Notes: generated by a model not told the origin, from the sequence alone. Positions 9,054 to 19,163 are shown, numbered from the stretch's first letter. The stretch is DNA of 64,000 nt from Mucilaginibacter aquaedulcis (GCF_030409325.1 NZ_JAUFPR010000008.1:62001-126000), one strand, 5' to 3'. Numbers and translations are program-made.

Positions 9054-9908
9054 ATGAAATACTTGAAACAATGTGCCTTTAAAAAATTTGGTATCCTGGA
9101 GTTTTGTAACCAAAATCCGGTAGATGAGTTCATTGATCAATTCAGGGACTATATTAAAATTATATACCTCAAAAAAGGCGGCCGGGTAAGCAGCGACTTT
9201 ACTGATATGGAGGTAGGGCAGGATAGTTTGCTTTTTGTAAATGCCGCGCAGTTTGTCAGGCTATCTGAAAATACAAAAGGTTGTATCATGTTTTATGACC
9301 AGGGCCTTTATGGTGTGCGGTTACATGATGAGGAAATAGCCTGCGATGAGCTGCTCTTTAGCAATTTTCATACTATGCCCCTTGTAGAGCTGGACGCCAT
9401 CAACTCAACAACTATTGCATCTGTTTTTGATGAAATAAGACGTGAAATAATTCAGGATGACATTAACCAGGAAGAGATGATTCGTGTGTTATTAAAGCAA
9501 ATTATTATCCGGGCTACTCGTTTTTGGAAAAGGCAGCATAATATACATGACTTAAAGCCACAGCATGATTCGGGCTTTTTAAGATATTTTATGCAATTGG
9601 TTGAACACAACTTTTCAAAATATCATGACGTTGCCTCGTATGCAAATATGTTGAACATGAGTGCCAAGGCACTGAATAAACGTATTGTAAAATACCGGAG
9701 ATGCACACCTAATGAAATAATTAAAAAGCGGATCATATTAGAGGCACAGCGGTTGTTGGTTTACACGCATCTATCGGTAAAAGAAATTGGCTACAGGCTT
9801 GGCTATGATGATCCATCATATTTTATCCGGTTTTTTAGCAAGCAGGTTAAAATAGCGCCGCAAACTTTCCGGCTTCATTTTCAGGGTGTTTTAAATGCAG
9901 TTGCGTAA
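9054..9908 (+). CDS. AraC-family transcriptional regulator
   Basis: A 284-residue regulator. The N-terminal half (about 1-170) is a divergent sensor region without clear cupin histidines. The C-terminal 100 residues form the AraC double HTH (YHDVASYANMLNMSAKALNK, then KEIGYRLGYDDPSYFIRFF). A purine-rich AGGAGATG overlaps the ATG and supports the start. The gene sits between sigma-54 activators and has a sigma-54-like promoter at 8958, suggesting that it acts downstream of one of them. It converges with the activator gene ending at 9942. Targets unknown. Confidence 0.88.
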   Translation: MKYLKQCAFKKFGILEFCNQNPVDEFIDQFRDYIKIIYLKKGGRVSSDFTDMEVGQDSLLFVNAAQFVRLSENTKGCIMFYDQGLYGVRLHDEEIACDELLFSNFHTMPLVELDAINSTTIASVFDEIRREIIQDDINQEEMIRVLLKQIIIRATRFWKRQHNIHDLKPQHDSGFLRYFMQLVEHNFSKYHDVASYANMLNMSAKALNKRIVKYRRCTPNEIIKKRIILEAQRLLVYTHLSVKEIGYRLGYDDPSYFIRFFSKQVKIAPQTFRLHFQGVLNAVA

Positions 9909-9941
9909 CGGGGGCGTGAATACTGTGGTGAAAATTAACAA

Positions 9942-12620
9942 TCAGGAAAGCTGGGGTAGATATTCTGGTTTGGTAATATTCAGCTTTCGCATTTTAGAGT
10001 GGAGTGTTGTTGGTTGTACCTCCAGTACCTCGGCAGCACCTCCGTTTCCCGAAATTTTGCCCTGGCATTGTTTTAAGATCCCGATAATATGGCTGCGCTC
10101 CATCTCTTCAATAGTCTGGTTAAAAAGAAGTGTAGATTGGTTGTTAACCTGGCCCGATTTAGGTAAATGTACCTCGTGCAATATGTGATCATTAGCCATT
10201 AAAATACTCCGTTCAATAACATGCTCCAGCTCCCGCACATTTCCGGGCCATAAATAAGCCTTTAATTGCTGTAAAGCCTTGGGTGCTACTGAGGTAACCT
10301 TATAACCCGTTATTTTACTGTATTTGGTCAAAAAGAAATCAACAAGCAGGGCAATATCTTCAGCGCGGTCACGCAAAGGGGGCAAAGTAATCGGGAACAC
10401 GTTGAGCCGATAATACAGATCTGACCGGAACTTGCCGGCAAGTATCTCAGCCTCGAGGTTACGATTTGTGGCAGCAATTATCCTAACATTAACTTTTATG
10501 GTTGTTTTTCCGCCAACCCGCTCAAATTCCCGTTCCTGTATCACCCTAAGCAGCTTAACCTGCAATTCAATCGGTAGCTCACCAATTTCGTCTAAAAACA
10601 GGGTGCTGTTATGGGCTAATTCAAATTTTCCAATCCGCTGTTCAAAAGCTCCGGTAAATGAACCCTTTTCGTGACCAAAAAGCTCGCTTTCAATGAGGTT
10701 AGGAGGCAATGCGGCACAATTCACCTTGATCATTAATTTATCTTTCCGTTGAGATGCATTATGGATACCTCGTGCAATTAACTCTTTACCGGTACCTGTT
10801 TCACCCAATATCAGCACCGTAGAGCCAGATTCGGCCACGCGCGACATCAAGCGGTAAACTTTTTCCATCTGAGGTCCGCGACCAATGATCTCCGAAAAGT
10901 TATAAATGGTTTTGATCTGCTCCTTTAAATGATCGTTTTCAACCTCCAGCTGCTGTTTGTAGGCCAATAGTTTTTCGTTGGCTTTGATGTTAAATATGGC
11001 TACAGAAATTTGTGAACAAAGGCCCCTAAGCAATTCGTAGTTTATATCATTAATTAGCAGCCAGAGTGTTCCTATGTTTTCGTTCCCGACACATAAGCGT
11101 ACGCCGAACATGTTTTTATATCCTGTTTTTTTCCAGAAGGCTATGTATGGGCTGTTGTTTCCGTTTTTCTCTTCCTGTTCAATATTAAAAATAACCGGAT
11201 CATTCTTACTGAGTACTCTTGCCGATAGTGGTTCGTCAACAGTAACATTTTTCCCCAATAGTTCTTTATAAAGGCTATCATTGGCATAGGCCGCATTTTT
11301 ATCGTAGAGGTAAGGGATCAAAAGACCGCCATCTTCTATTACCCTGATCATGGAAAGTTTTACACCAACAAGATTGTCTAAAACCTGAAAAATAGCTGTT
11401 TCCAGGTCTTCTTTTGTTTTTACAGCGGCCAGATCCTTACTAAATGTAAGTAAATGCGATTTATCTCGTTCCTTGTTTAAAATAGCTTCATTGGCGGTGA
11501 TATTATTGGCAGCTTTGGTAAGTTGTCCGGCCACACTTTCTATAATTTCAATGCTCGTGCCATTAAATGAGTTTAATTTATCGGCAAAAAGAATAATGCT
11601 ATGCTTCGGAATCCCATTATAAGGCAATGCCTTTATCAGTAACTCGCGGGCACCGGCTGCATAATTAAGTTTGAGCCACTGAGGTGCCTTACTCAAATCA
11701 AAAGACCTGATATCAAAAACCAATGGCCTATCAGCAGCAAAAGTTTGGTCACAAATGCCATCATCAGCTGGGTATGTTAACAAATGGCTGCCGGTATCAT
11801 TTGAATAGTTTTGTAACTGGTTAACGCTTTCCGTTAAAAAAGTTTTGTAGCCGAGCTTATCGTTTGAAAGAACGGTCATTACGCTATTTGTAAATCTTAT
11901 TAGTTTGCTGAGCCCTTTATTAATTACATGAAGCAGATGCTTGCGAGTTTTAACATTTGCTATTTCACGGCTCAAAGCAAGCAATACTTCATTTTCGTAA
12001 TCTTTTTTCCGGTTACCCTCGTTAACAATAATGTTTGATACAGCGCTGGACAGTTGTGGTGCTATCCCGTTTAAAATCTGCTTAAATTCGTTAGTGAAGC
12101 TACCAGTTGTGTTTGAGTACAACGAGATAAATCCAAGTGTTTCCGTCTGATTTCTTAACGGGGTGATCATTATTTCCTTAATACCGCACTCATATATGAT
12201 GTTTACAAATGGTAGTAAATTGGGCGTTTTAATGATCTCATCAAGTAAAAAGGTCATAGGGCCTTTTGAGTGGAATACATCTTTGATAATAGGTGCATCA
12301 ATGGAACAAATTGTTTTTATCCCCTCCGGAAACTTGCGATGGTTTGTATATAATGGCGATTCGGGATCAACTAAAAAAGGAATAAATGTTTTAGTGGGCT
12401 TATCAACCAGCATAATAGTGCTGTGGAGAAAGTGAAACATATTTTTTAACCGCGATGAAAACAGCCGGATCAGATCATCTTTTTCGCGCACTTTGGTTAT
12501 ATCGGTGCTTAAAGCAAAAATAATGTCACGCTCCTGCTCATAAGCAGTTATCTGCTTCAGTAGTTTATCCTCACTTAGTATGTCTTCTTCTATCTTATTC
12601 GGCAATATCTCTTCTTTCAT
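9942..12620 (-). CDS. sigma-54-dependent activator with three GAF-like domains (copy 2)
   Basis: An 892-residue paralogue of the activator at 5132. Three GAF-like modules (about 35-195, 210-370, 385-550), then AAA+ with Walker A GETGTGKE, a GSFTGA loop, Walker B LFLDEIGELP, and a C-terminal Fis-type HTH (EVLEVQPTTLHSKMRKL). The AAA+ part is much more alike among the three copies than the GAF part, as expected if they sense different ligands. It starts 30 bp after the stop of copy 3, so the two are an operon with copy 3 first. It converges with the AraC gene at 9054. Confidence 0.92.
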   Translation of the reverse strand: MKEEILPNKIEEDILSEDKLLKQITAYEQERDIIFALSTDITKVREKDDLIRLFSSRLKNMFHFLHSTIMLVDKPTKTFIPFLVDPESPLYTNHRKFPEGIKTICSIDAPIIKDVFHSKGPMTFLLDEIIKTPNLLPFVNIIYECGIKEIMITPLRNQTETLGFISLYSNTTGSFTNEFKQILNGIAPQLSSAVSNIIVNEGNRKKDYENEVLLALSREIANVKTRKHLLHVINKGLSKLIRFTNSVMTVLSNDKLGYKTFLTESVNQLQNYSNDTGSHLLTYPADDGICDQTFAADRPLVFDIRSFDLSKAPQWLKLNYAAGARELLIKALPYNGIPKHSIILFADKLNSFNGTSIEIIESVAGQLTKAANNITANEAILNKERDKSHLLTFSKDLAAVKTKEDLETAIFQVLDNLVGVKLSMIRVIEDGGLLIPYLYDKNAAYANDSLYKELLGKNVTVDEPLSARVLSKNDPVIFNIEQEEKNGNNSPYIAFWKKTGYKNMFGVRLCVGNENIGTLWLLINDINYELLRGLCSQISVAIFNIKANEKLLAYKQQLEVENDHLKEQIKTIYNFSEIIGRGPQMEKVYRLMSRVAESGSTVLILGETGTGKELIARGIHNASQRKDKLMIKVNCAALPPNLIESELFGHEKGSFTGAFEQRIGKFELAHNSTLFLDEIGELPIELQVKLLRVIQEREFERVGGKTTIKVNVRIIAATNRNLEAEILAGKFRSDLYYRLNVFPITLPPLRDRAEDIALLVDFFLTKYSKITGYKVTSVAPKALQQLKAYLWPGNVRELEHVIERSILMANDHILHEVHLPKSGQVNNQSTLLFNQTIEEMERSHIIGILKQCQGKISGNGGAAEVLEVQPTTLHSKMRKLNITKPEYLPQLS

Positions 12621-12650
12621 CTTGCTTGCTTGTTCCTTTCTGTGAGCCGT

Positions 12651-15329
12651 TTACCTGTAATCTTCTTTGGTAATGTTTAACCTTTTCATTTTAGAATGAA
12701 GTGTTGTTGCCGGAATATCCAGTATTTCTGCAGCTCCGCCTTCTCCACCTATTTTTCCACAACACCGTCTTAATGTACCAATAATATAATAGCGTTCGCG
12801 GGCGTCTAAAGTGAGCGACAGCTCAGGGGCCGGCAAATCATCCTTACCTCCGGGAAGATATACCTCCCGCAATGTATTGCTGTTTGCAAGCAAAACACTG
12901 CGTTCAATTAAGTGTTCTAATTCTCTCACATTGCCTGGCCACTCATAATTTTGCAGTTTTCGGGCAACATCCGGGGTCATGCCTTTTACCGTAATACCAG
13001 TTTGTTTGCTGTAACGGGCCAGGAAAAAATTGGCTAATGGAACCACATCCTGCTTCCGTTCCCTTAACGGAGGCAAAAGAATTGGAAAAACATTGAGCCT
13101 GTAATACAGATCGGGCCGGAACCTGCCGGCAGTCATTTCATCTTCCAGATTTCTGTTTGTGGCAGTAATAATTCTTACATCTACCTTAATGGTATTTTTG
13201 CCGCCTATCCTTTCAAATTCGCGTTCCTGTATAACTCGCAGCAGTTTTACCTGTAATTCTATAGGTAATTCACCAATCTCGTCTAAAAACAGGGTACTGT
13301 TATGTGCCAGTTCAAACTTGCCTGTACGGCGTTCAAACGCGCCGGTAAAAGCTCCCTTTTCATGGCCAAACAATTCACTTTCAATAAGGTTGGCAGGCAT
13401 GGCCGCGCAATTGACTTTGATCATTAATTTGTTTTTACGGGGAGATGCCTGGTGTATTGCCCTTGCTATCAGTTCTTTGCCGGTTCCGGTTTCGCCCAGT
13501 ATCAATACAGACGAATTGGCACCTGCCACACGGGTTATGAGCTGGTATACATGATGCATTTTTTCATGATCGCCAACAATTTCCGAAAAGTTATAAATAT
13601 TGTTAAGCTGCTCGTTCAGGTGCTCATTTTCATACTCCAGCTTTTTTTTGAAAATGATCATTTGCTCGTGTGCCTTAATATTTGAAATGGAAATTGATAC
13701 GAGCGAGCAAATACCCTGAACCAAAGGCATGTTGATCTCCTCCAGTCCCAGCCATAAGATACCCCATTTTTTAGAGGCTGTTTTTAGAGGCATGCCCACT
13801 ACTTTTTTAAATCCTATGAAATTCCATAGGGTAAAGTATCTTGGATTTCGGCCCTGTGCCATTTCTTCATCAACCGTTAAAAATACGGGTACCTCACTGT
13901 TCAACACCCTATCCTGAATACCATCATTAATTGGCAAGCGTGTTGTAGTAGCTTCCAGTACCAGCGGGTCGTCAGGTAATGTGAAGCTAACATCATGAAT
14001 ATAAGTGGTGGTTGTTTTGCCATCGTCATTGATCAGCCTGATGGCATAACCCTTAAGCACATTTAGTTTTTTTAAGAAGATCATTACAGTTTCTGCCAGA
14101 TCTTCCTTGCTGCGCACAGTGGCTATAGCGTTGCCAAAATCGAGCAGAAATGATGTTTCCCATTCCTTTTTGGTTATCTGTTCATTTGCGATAATATTTT
14201 CTGCTACAGTAGCCAGTTCGCCGGCAATGCGCTCAATTATGGCTAAGGCCCCGTTACCAAAAGTTTGCAAACGGTTTGAAAACAGGATGAGGCTATGATT
14301 TTGACCTTTTTCTCCGTGTAATACCTTGATCAGCATTTCACGTGCCCCAGCACTGTAATTTAATTTAAACCAAAGAGGCGCTTTGGTTAAATTGACAGAT
14401 CGCATATCAATTACTAAAGGTGTATCTGAAACATTAGCTGCATCGTAAATTCCATCAGCAACAGGATATGGTTGATAAGCGGCGGCCTCGCTAAGTTTGT
14501 TGAAATCAGCTTCTTCTGATTCTGTTAAAAAGACATGATATGTTTTACCGTTCGGGTTTAAAACGGTCATCATGCAACTGCTGAAAGGAATAAGTTTTTT
14601 AAGGCAGGAGTTAATAACGTTTAACAGGCTTTTTCTCTCTCTTATCACCACCATTTCTGTACTCAACTCAAGTAAAACGCTATTAATAAACTGTTTTTGC
14701 CTGATCTGTTCGTTGATCATGATATTGGTTACCGCGTTAGAAAGCTGAGGCGAAATATTTAGCATCAGGTCCTGGAAATCGGGTGAAAAAACGCCCGGAA
14801 TATCGGCATATATCAAGCTGAAACCAATAACCTCATTTTTATTTTTCAGGGGAGTGATGAGCATTTCTTTTACACCGCATTCATAATTAACACGCACAAA
14901 AGAAGGTAAGCCCGGAGAGTTTAAAATTTCGTCGAGATGATAATGCAGAGGCCCGGATGCATGCAGTATTTTGCCTACAATCGGTTCGTTGAGTGAGAAT
15001 TTTGAAGTAGTAAGTTCCTGATATTCCTGATGATCTTTTATAATTGAGCCAACAGGATCAAGTAAAAATGGTGAGTATGAATTGCTTTCAGCGTCTATCA
15101 GCATCACAATAGTATGTGAAAACCTGAAAAGCGGTTTTATCCTTGCAGAGAATAAGTTTACAAGATCATTTTTTGCCCTTACCTGGGTAATGTCATTACT
15201 TAGTAGTAAAAATATCTCCTTTTGCCTTTCAAATTGAGAAACCTGTTTTTGAAGTTCGATCAAATGCCCATGTGCAGACGCGGTAGATGGGCGTTCTTTT
15301 GAATTACGAAAGTAGTGGGATTTATCCAT
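12651..15329 (-). CDS. sigma-54-dependent activator with three GAF-like domains (copy 3)
   Basis: An 892-residue member of the same trio. Three GAF-like modules precede AAA+ with Walker A GETGTGKE, a canonical GAFTGA loop (the other two have GSFTGA), Walker B LFLDEIGELP, and a Fis-type HTH with the conserved GGEGGAAEILDIPATTLHSK segment. It is the promoter-proximal gene of an operon with copy 2. The 288 bp upstream (15330-15617) are AT-rich and hold no gene; no sigma-54 promoter is evident there, so its own transcription is probably by the housekeeping sigma factor. Confidence 0.92.
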   Translation of the reverse strand: MDKSHYFRNSKERPSTASAHGHLIELQKQVSQFERQKEIFLLLSNDITQVRAKNDLVNLFSARIKPLFRFSHTIVMLIDAESNSYSPFLLDPVGSIIKDHQEYQELTTSKFSLNEPIVGKILHASGPLHYHLDEILNSPGLPSFVRVNYECGVKEMLITPLKNKNEVIGFSLIYADIPGVFSPDFQDLMLNISPQLSNAVTNIMINEQIRQKQFINSVLLELSTEMVVIRERKSLLNVINSCLKKLIPFSSCMMTVLNPNGKTYHVFLTESEEADFNKLSEAAAYQPYPVADGIYDAANVSDTPLVIDMRSVNLTKAPLWFKLNYSAGAREMLIKVLHGEKGQNHSLILFSNRLQTFGNGALAIIERIAGELATVAENIIANEQITKKEWETSFLLDFGNAIATVRSKEDLAETVMIFLKKLNVLKGYAIRLINDDGKTTTTYIHDVSFTLPDDPLVLEATTTRLPINDGIQDRVLNSEVPVFLTVDEEMAQGRNPRYFTLWNFIGFKKVVGMPLKTASKKWGILWLGLEEINMPLVQGICSLVSISISNIKAHEQMIIFKKKLEYENEHLNEQLNNIYNFSEIVGDHEKMHHVYQLITRVAGANSSVLILGETGTGKELIARAIHQASPRKNKLMIKVNCAAMPANLIESELFGHEKGAFTGAFERRTGKFELAHNSTLFLDEIGELPIELQVKLLRVIQEREFERIGGKNTIKVDVRIITATNRNLEDEMTAGRFRPDLYYRLNVFPILLPPLRERKQDVVPLANFFLARYSKQTGITVKGMTPDVARKLQNYEWPGNVRELEHLIERSVLLANSNTLREVYLPGGKDDLPAPELSLTLDARERYYIIGTLRRCCGKIGGEGGAAEILDIPATTLHSKMKRLNITKEDYR

Positions 15330-15617
15330 AACACTCTTGGTGCAGTTACCTATTTTATGTTAACCGAGACGCTATATATAAAATTATGCCATTTTTTTAA
15401 TGTATTGATTTTGAGTAAGTTGTTTATTTATTGTTAACCCAAGAACAGACGAAATAACGCCTCCCGGTATTTAGGCCACCAAATAACGTTACGTATTTTG
15501 TATTTAGTTAATAGTGTGCCTGATCAGCTATACGAGATCGGTAAGAACGATGTTGATTACAGAAAATAAACTACGGGCTTTTAAAGAGTTAAAACGGATG
15601 CATTTACAAATGCCCAA

Positions 15618-16862
15618 TTAATTACCCATTTTACTTTTTAACAGCTCAATGTTTTTATTCATCATTTGCTGGTCTGGCTTGGAGGTAGCCAGTTTTAAAG
15701 CTGTTTCGTAATTTTTTAACGCTTTACGGTTGTTAATATCCGTATAAAGATTGCCGAGTAATGAGTAATAAAAAACATTATCGGTGAGGTTTAATGTTTC
15801 GGCTTCTTTAATGGCCTTTTCTTTTCCTTCAACTTTTGAAATGGCGAAAATCCTGTTCAGTGCTGCAATAGGCGAATATTCTAAAGCAAGTAATTGATCA
15901 AACAGTTGCAGGATATTTTGCCATTTTTCAACAGAATCTGTTTTATGGGTATGCCAGTATGCAATTCCGGCCTCTAAGTGATATTTACTCAGATGATTTC
16001 CGCGCGATGCCTGATTTAAAAAATGCGTGCCCGCCGCAATGAGTTCCTTGTCCCACAGGTTTTCATCCTGATCCTGATAAAGAACTGTTTCGCCTGTTTC
16101 ATTTAAACGGGCATCAAAACGCGAGGAGTGAAAACACATGAGTGCTAACAGGGCGTTTGCCTCTGGGGTATTTGTTTTATCATTTCCTAAAAGCAAGTAA
16201 ACCAACCGCATAGCCTCCTCACAAAAATCTTTACGGAGCGTAATGTTTTGGGAGGTAGAATAATAACCTTCAGAATATAACAGGTAAAGTGTTTTCAAAA
16301 CATTTTCAAGCCTGTCGTCAATTTGTACCAAGGTAGGTTGCTCAATCCTAATTCCGGCTTCCTTGAGTTTTTCCTTGGCACGGTTTACACGCTTATAAAC
16401 TACTTCCTTATTGGTTAAAAACGCGTCGGCAATTTCCTGAAAGCCAAAACCGCAAAGTAAATTTAAAGCCAGGGCAACCTGCGAATCGCTTGATATTGCG
16501 GGATTGCAAACGGTAAAGATCATAGCAAGCTGACTATCTGTTATGTTTTTAACAGATAGATCAAGTTCAATTTCTTCACCGGCAACTGCACTTGTTTTTA
16601 ATTCGTTAACAAGTTTTTGTTCAAATATTTGGTTTCTTTTAATATAGTTCCTGGTTTTGTTTTTGGCTACGGTGTATAACCAACCGGTAGGGTTTTCCGG
16701 AATGCCCTTTGATCCCCAAACCTCGGTTGCCGAAAGAAATGTGTCACTAACAATATCTTCGGCTATTTCCATATGCTCGATACCGAATAAATAGATAAGT
16801 ACCGATATCATTTTCTGATATTCGGTACGGAATAAATTGGGTATGAGTTCTTGCTCTTTCAT
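15618..16862 (-). CDS. ECF sigma factor with C-terminal DUF6596/TPR extension (ECF42-like)
   Basis: About 414 residues. Sigma region 2 is near the N-terminus (MEIAEDIVSDTFLSATEVW) and region 4 at about 130-180 (DAFLTNKEVVYKRVNRAKEKL). A DUF6596/TPR-like extension of roughly 220 residues follows. Sigma factors of this build (ECF42) have no anti-sigma factor and are encoded with YCII/DGPF proteins, exactly as here. An ATG 30 bp further upstream exists, but ACGGAGGTTTTTCT lies directly before the ATG at 16862, which I chose. It is the last gene of the unit 18286 to 15618. The extension probably regulates activity; the signal is unknown. Confidence 0.9.
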   Translation of the reverse strand: MKEQELIPNLFRTEYQKMISVLIYLFGIEHMEIAEDIVSDTFLSATEVWGSKGIPENPTGWLYTVAKNKTRNYIKRNQIFEQKLVNELKTSAVAGEEIELDLSVKNITDSQLAMIFTVCNPAISSDSQVALALNLLCGFGFQEIADAFLTNKEVVYKRVNRAKEKLKEAGIRIEQPTLVQIDDRLENVLKTLYLLYSEGYYSTSQNITLRKDFCEEAMRLVYLLLGNDKTNTPEANALLALMCFHSSRFDARLNETGETVLYQDQDENLWDKELIAAGTHFLNQASRGNHLSKYHLEAGIAYWHTHKTDSVEKWQNILQLFDQLLALEYSPIAALNRIFAISKVEGKEKAIKEAETLNLTDNVFYYSLLGNLYTDINNRKALKNYETALKLATSKPDQQMMNKNIELLKSKMGN

Positions 16863-16920
16863 AGAAAAACCTCCGTAAAAATACAGCGGCATTTTTATAA
16901 ATCATTGTATTTTTTTATGC

Positions 16921-17259
16921 TTATGATCCCATTCTGATCTCAACAGAACCGCCCAGTTCAAGTATTGGGCAACCCTGCGCAATCTTCTCGGCAGCTTCAT
17001 AATCTAAAGCTCTAACGATGATCATACCGCCAATTGATTCCTTAATTTCGGCAAATGGGCCATTAATGGCACTCTTGCCACGCTGTACTATTTTGCCTGC
17101 TCCATCCCAGCGCTGAATAGGCCTGGCTAGTATTCCTTGCTTAGAAAGTTCTTCAAACCAAACCTGCCAGTGCTCCAAATGTGTTTTAAATTCATCAGGG
17201 CTCGGCTGTACTTCAGGATTCTGGAAGTCCCTTCTGAAAAGAAATAGAAACTCTTTCAT
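16921..17259 (-). CDS. YCII/DGPF-domain protein (sigma-factor partner)
   Basis: A 112-residue single-domain protein of the YCII-related family (dimeric alpha/beta barrel). The FLFLFRRD start, the central NGPFAEIKESIGG segment and the ending CPILELGGSVEIR are family hallmarks. Function is not established for the family; it is found beside ECF42-type sigma factors, and the sigma gene follows 58 bp downstream. A paralogue lies at 19164, next to a CMD-family gene. Probably co-transcribed with the PfkB-like gene 40 bp upstream. Confidence 0.88.
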   Translation of the reverse strand: MKEFLFLFRRDFQNPEVQPSPDEFKTHLEHWQVWFEELSKQGILARPIQRWDGAGKIVQRGKSAINGPFAEIKESIGGMIIVRALDYEAAEKIAQGCPILELGGSVEIRMGS

Positions 17260-17299
17260 AATTATTGGTTTTTGTATTGTTAAGTAATGTTCTGTTTAA

Positions 17300-18286
17300 T
17301 TACTGATATAAATAATTGTTATCAGCTTTCCTTATATCGGCTACCCACCTGTTAATGTATAAAATTAGATCTGCCTGATTAGGATTGGTTTTTACCTCAG
17401 CATGTGCTCCAAATACGATCATACCTAATGCAATGCATTGGTAAATATCCAATTCTCTTAATAACCCAAAGCTGAAGCCGGTTATAAATTTATCCCTGGC
17501 ACTGGCAGAGATCTCAGCTATATGATCAAGTGCCCTACGGGCAAATGTAAATTGTTGATCATCTGAAAAAAGAATCACACTGTTAACTGAATAGAGTACC
17601 AGTCTGTTAATATTCATTGTTCTGAATATAGAAAAGCACTTCTTTTTTAAGCTAAAAGATGTATTTACGTTAAAGCTTGTATTAGGCAATTCACCGCTGA
17701 GCATCATCCACAGGTTTATAGCCTCATGCTCGTCAAGCACTAACGTAACTTTGCCTTGCGAGGTGAATTTACTTATTATATAAAGTAATTCATCCATCTG
17801 GAAAAATAATGTTTTTGAAGGGTCGCCGAGGTAAAAAATAAAATCAAGACCGGTTATATGATTTGGCTTTAAAACATCATTCAGAAGCCCCAGCCAAAGC
17901 GGCGATGCGTTCGTTAAATCTGTCCATTCATCAAAAGCTATGGAACGGCAATTTTTAAACAGGTGGCTAAGCTTATCAAGCAGCTGGTTAGTTTTTATGT
18001 TGTTCCAGGTATGGGCTGTGATGTTTTCAGGTAAAACAGGGAAATTATATGTTGTTAGTGCCGATGTGTTATAACCTTCCTTCAACGCAATACTTTTAAC
18101 ACCTGATTTTCTTAAAAAATCGGGCAGTGGTAATTCATCTATTCCGAATACGTTTTTTGATTGTTTGCAAGCAACAGGGCTTGATAATATCTCATTATTT
18201 TTCAGGTCAACATTATTGAATGTCCCTGCTTTTTTTATTGTTTCAATAAGACCTGATAATATTGGAGTTGAATTGATGATTTCCAT
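17300..18286 (-). CDS. divergent PfkB/ribokinase-like protein (copy 1)
   Basis: A 328-residue soluble protein not assignable with certainty. Its C-terminal half follows the PfkB carbohydrate-kinase layout: FIFYLGDPS at about 150 corresponds to the DLADP strand, KVTLVLDEHEAINLWMMLSG to the helper helix, and DKFITGFSFGLLRELD with IALGMIVFGAHAE to the GAGD nucleotide-binding helix and the helix after it. The GAGD motif has become SARD, keeping only the Asp. The N-terminal sugar-binding half is poorly conserved. I infer a degenerate kinase, perhaps non-catalytic. A paralogue is at 25019. It heads the YCII/ECF sigma operon. Confidence 0.5.
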   Translation of the reverse strand: MEIINSTPILSGLIETIKKAGTFNNVDLKNNEILSSPVACKQSKNVFGIDELPLPDFLRKSGVKSIALKEGYNTSALTTYNFPVLPENITAHTWNNIKTNQLLDKLSHLFKNCRSIAFDEWTDLTNASPLWLGLLNDVLKPNHITGLDFIFYLGDPSKTLFFQMDELLYIISKFTSQGKVTLVLDEHEAINLWMMLSGELPNTSFNVNTSFSLKKKCFSIFRTMNINRLVLYSVNSVILFSDDQQFTFARRALDHIAEISASARDKFITGFSFGLLRELDIYQCIALGMIVFGAHAEVKTNPNQADLILYINRWVADIRKADNNYLYQ

Positions 18287-18508
18287 ATCTGCTGCAAAAA
18301 TTATCGTATTGTTTTAAGGTTAATGTTGGCAAATTGACAGGTGATAATAAATAGCTGCTTTTTCATTATTGGTTTTGTAAAATAAGGTGTATTTGAACGC
18401 TTAGTTAACAGGTAAGAGGTGCTTTCTGTACAAGTAAAATACAATGGATGTGCCGCCAATTAATTTATTGATAAATAGATGATTGTATTCGCATGGTGGT
18501 TTGAGTTG

Positions 18509-18547
18509 CACTATATATCGACAGCAGGAGTTATGTGTAGCGAAATA
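18509..18547 (-). promoter_or_regulatory. 30-bp-spaced direct-repeat site (candidate AraC-type operator)
   Basis: Minus-strand halves TATTTCGCT (18539-18547) and TATATAGTG (18509-18517) start 30 bp apart, about three helical turns. The same arrangement recurs at 27179, 30856 and 45829. It lies in the 398-bp divergent region between the PfkB-like operon and the CMD gene and could serve either. No other element is obvious in 18287-18684. Confidence 0.5.
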
Positions 18548-18684
18548 CAGAGCTTTAAAATGATCAATACAATGGGTTGTTGAACTTTAAGGAATTATAG
18601 CTATAAAATATAAAAATAAATTCTGTCAGATTTGTCCAATCCCGGGAGGCCGATTGTTATTAGTCTTTAAAACATTTAAATACA

Positions 18685-19137
18685 ATGGAAAAGAGACTTA
18701 ATTTACATGCAAAAGGTGGCAGCGCTTTAAAACCCTTATATGGCATTACAGGTTATTTAAAAAAATCAACGGTTGAAGACAGCATATTAGAGCTGGTATT
18801 CTTCAGGGTATCTCAAATCAATAATTGTGCCTATTGCCTTGATATGCACTCAAAAGATGCACGTGCAGCGGGCGAAACTGAACAACGTCTTTACGGCATC
18901 AGCGCATGGCGCGAAACACCTTATTACACCGAACGTGAAAGAGCAGCTTTAGGCTGGGCCGAAGCGGTAACAGCTTGCAATGTTCCGGATAGCATTTATC
19001 AGGAAGTATTAAGCCAGTTTTCGGAAGAAGAAACTATTGACCTGACACTTGCTGTAACTACCATTAATACCTGGAACCGTATGAACCTTGCTTTCCCAAA
19101 TGAGCCGGGTACCTATAAAGTTGGAATGTTTGGTTAA
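18685..19137 (+). CDS. carboxymuconolactone decarboxylase-family (AhpD-like) protein, copy 1
   Basis: A 150-residue alpha-helical CMD/AhpD-like protein. The redox motif is complete: Glu in ELVFFRVSQ, then CAYCLDMH with the two cysteines spaced CxxC and His three residues on. AhpD-type members act as thiol-disulfide reductants for peroxide or nitrosative stress. DNHW-type details are absent, so the electron partner is unknown. A near-identical paralogue is at 24543. The YCII gene begins 26 bp downstream and a FrnE-like thiol oxidoreductase follows, which supports a thiol-redox role. Confidence 0.9.
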   Translation: MEKRLNLHAKGGSALKPLYGITGYLKKSTVEDSILELVFFRVSQINNCAYCLDMHSKDARAAGETEQRLYGISAWRETPYYTERERAALGWAEAVTACNVPDSIYQEVLSQFSEEETIDLTLAVTTINTWNRMNLAFPNEPGTYKVGMFG

Positions 19138-19163
19138 TTAACAATAGCCTAAACCATACTAAC

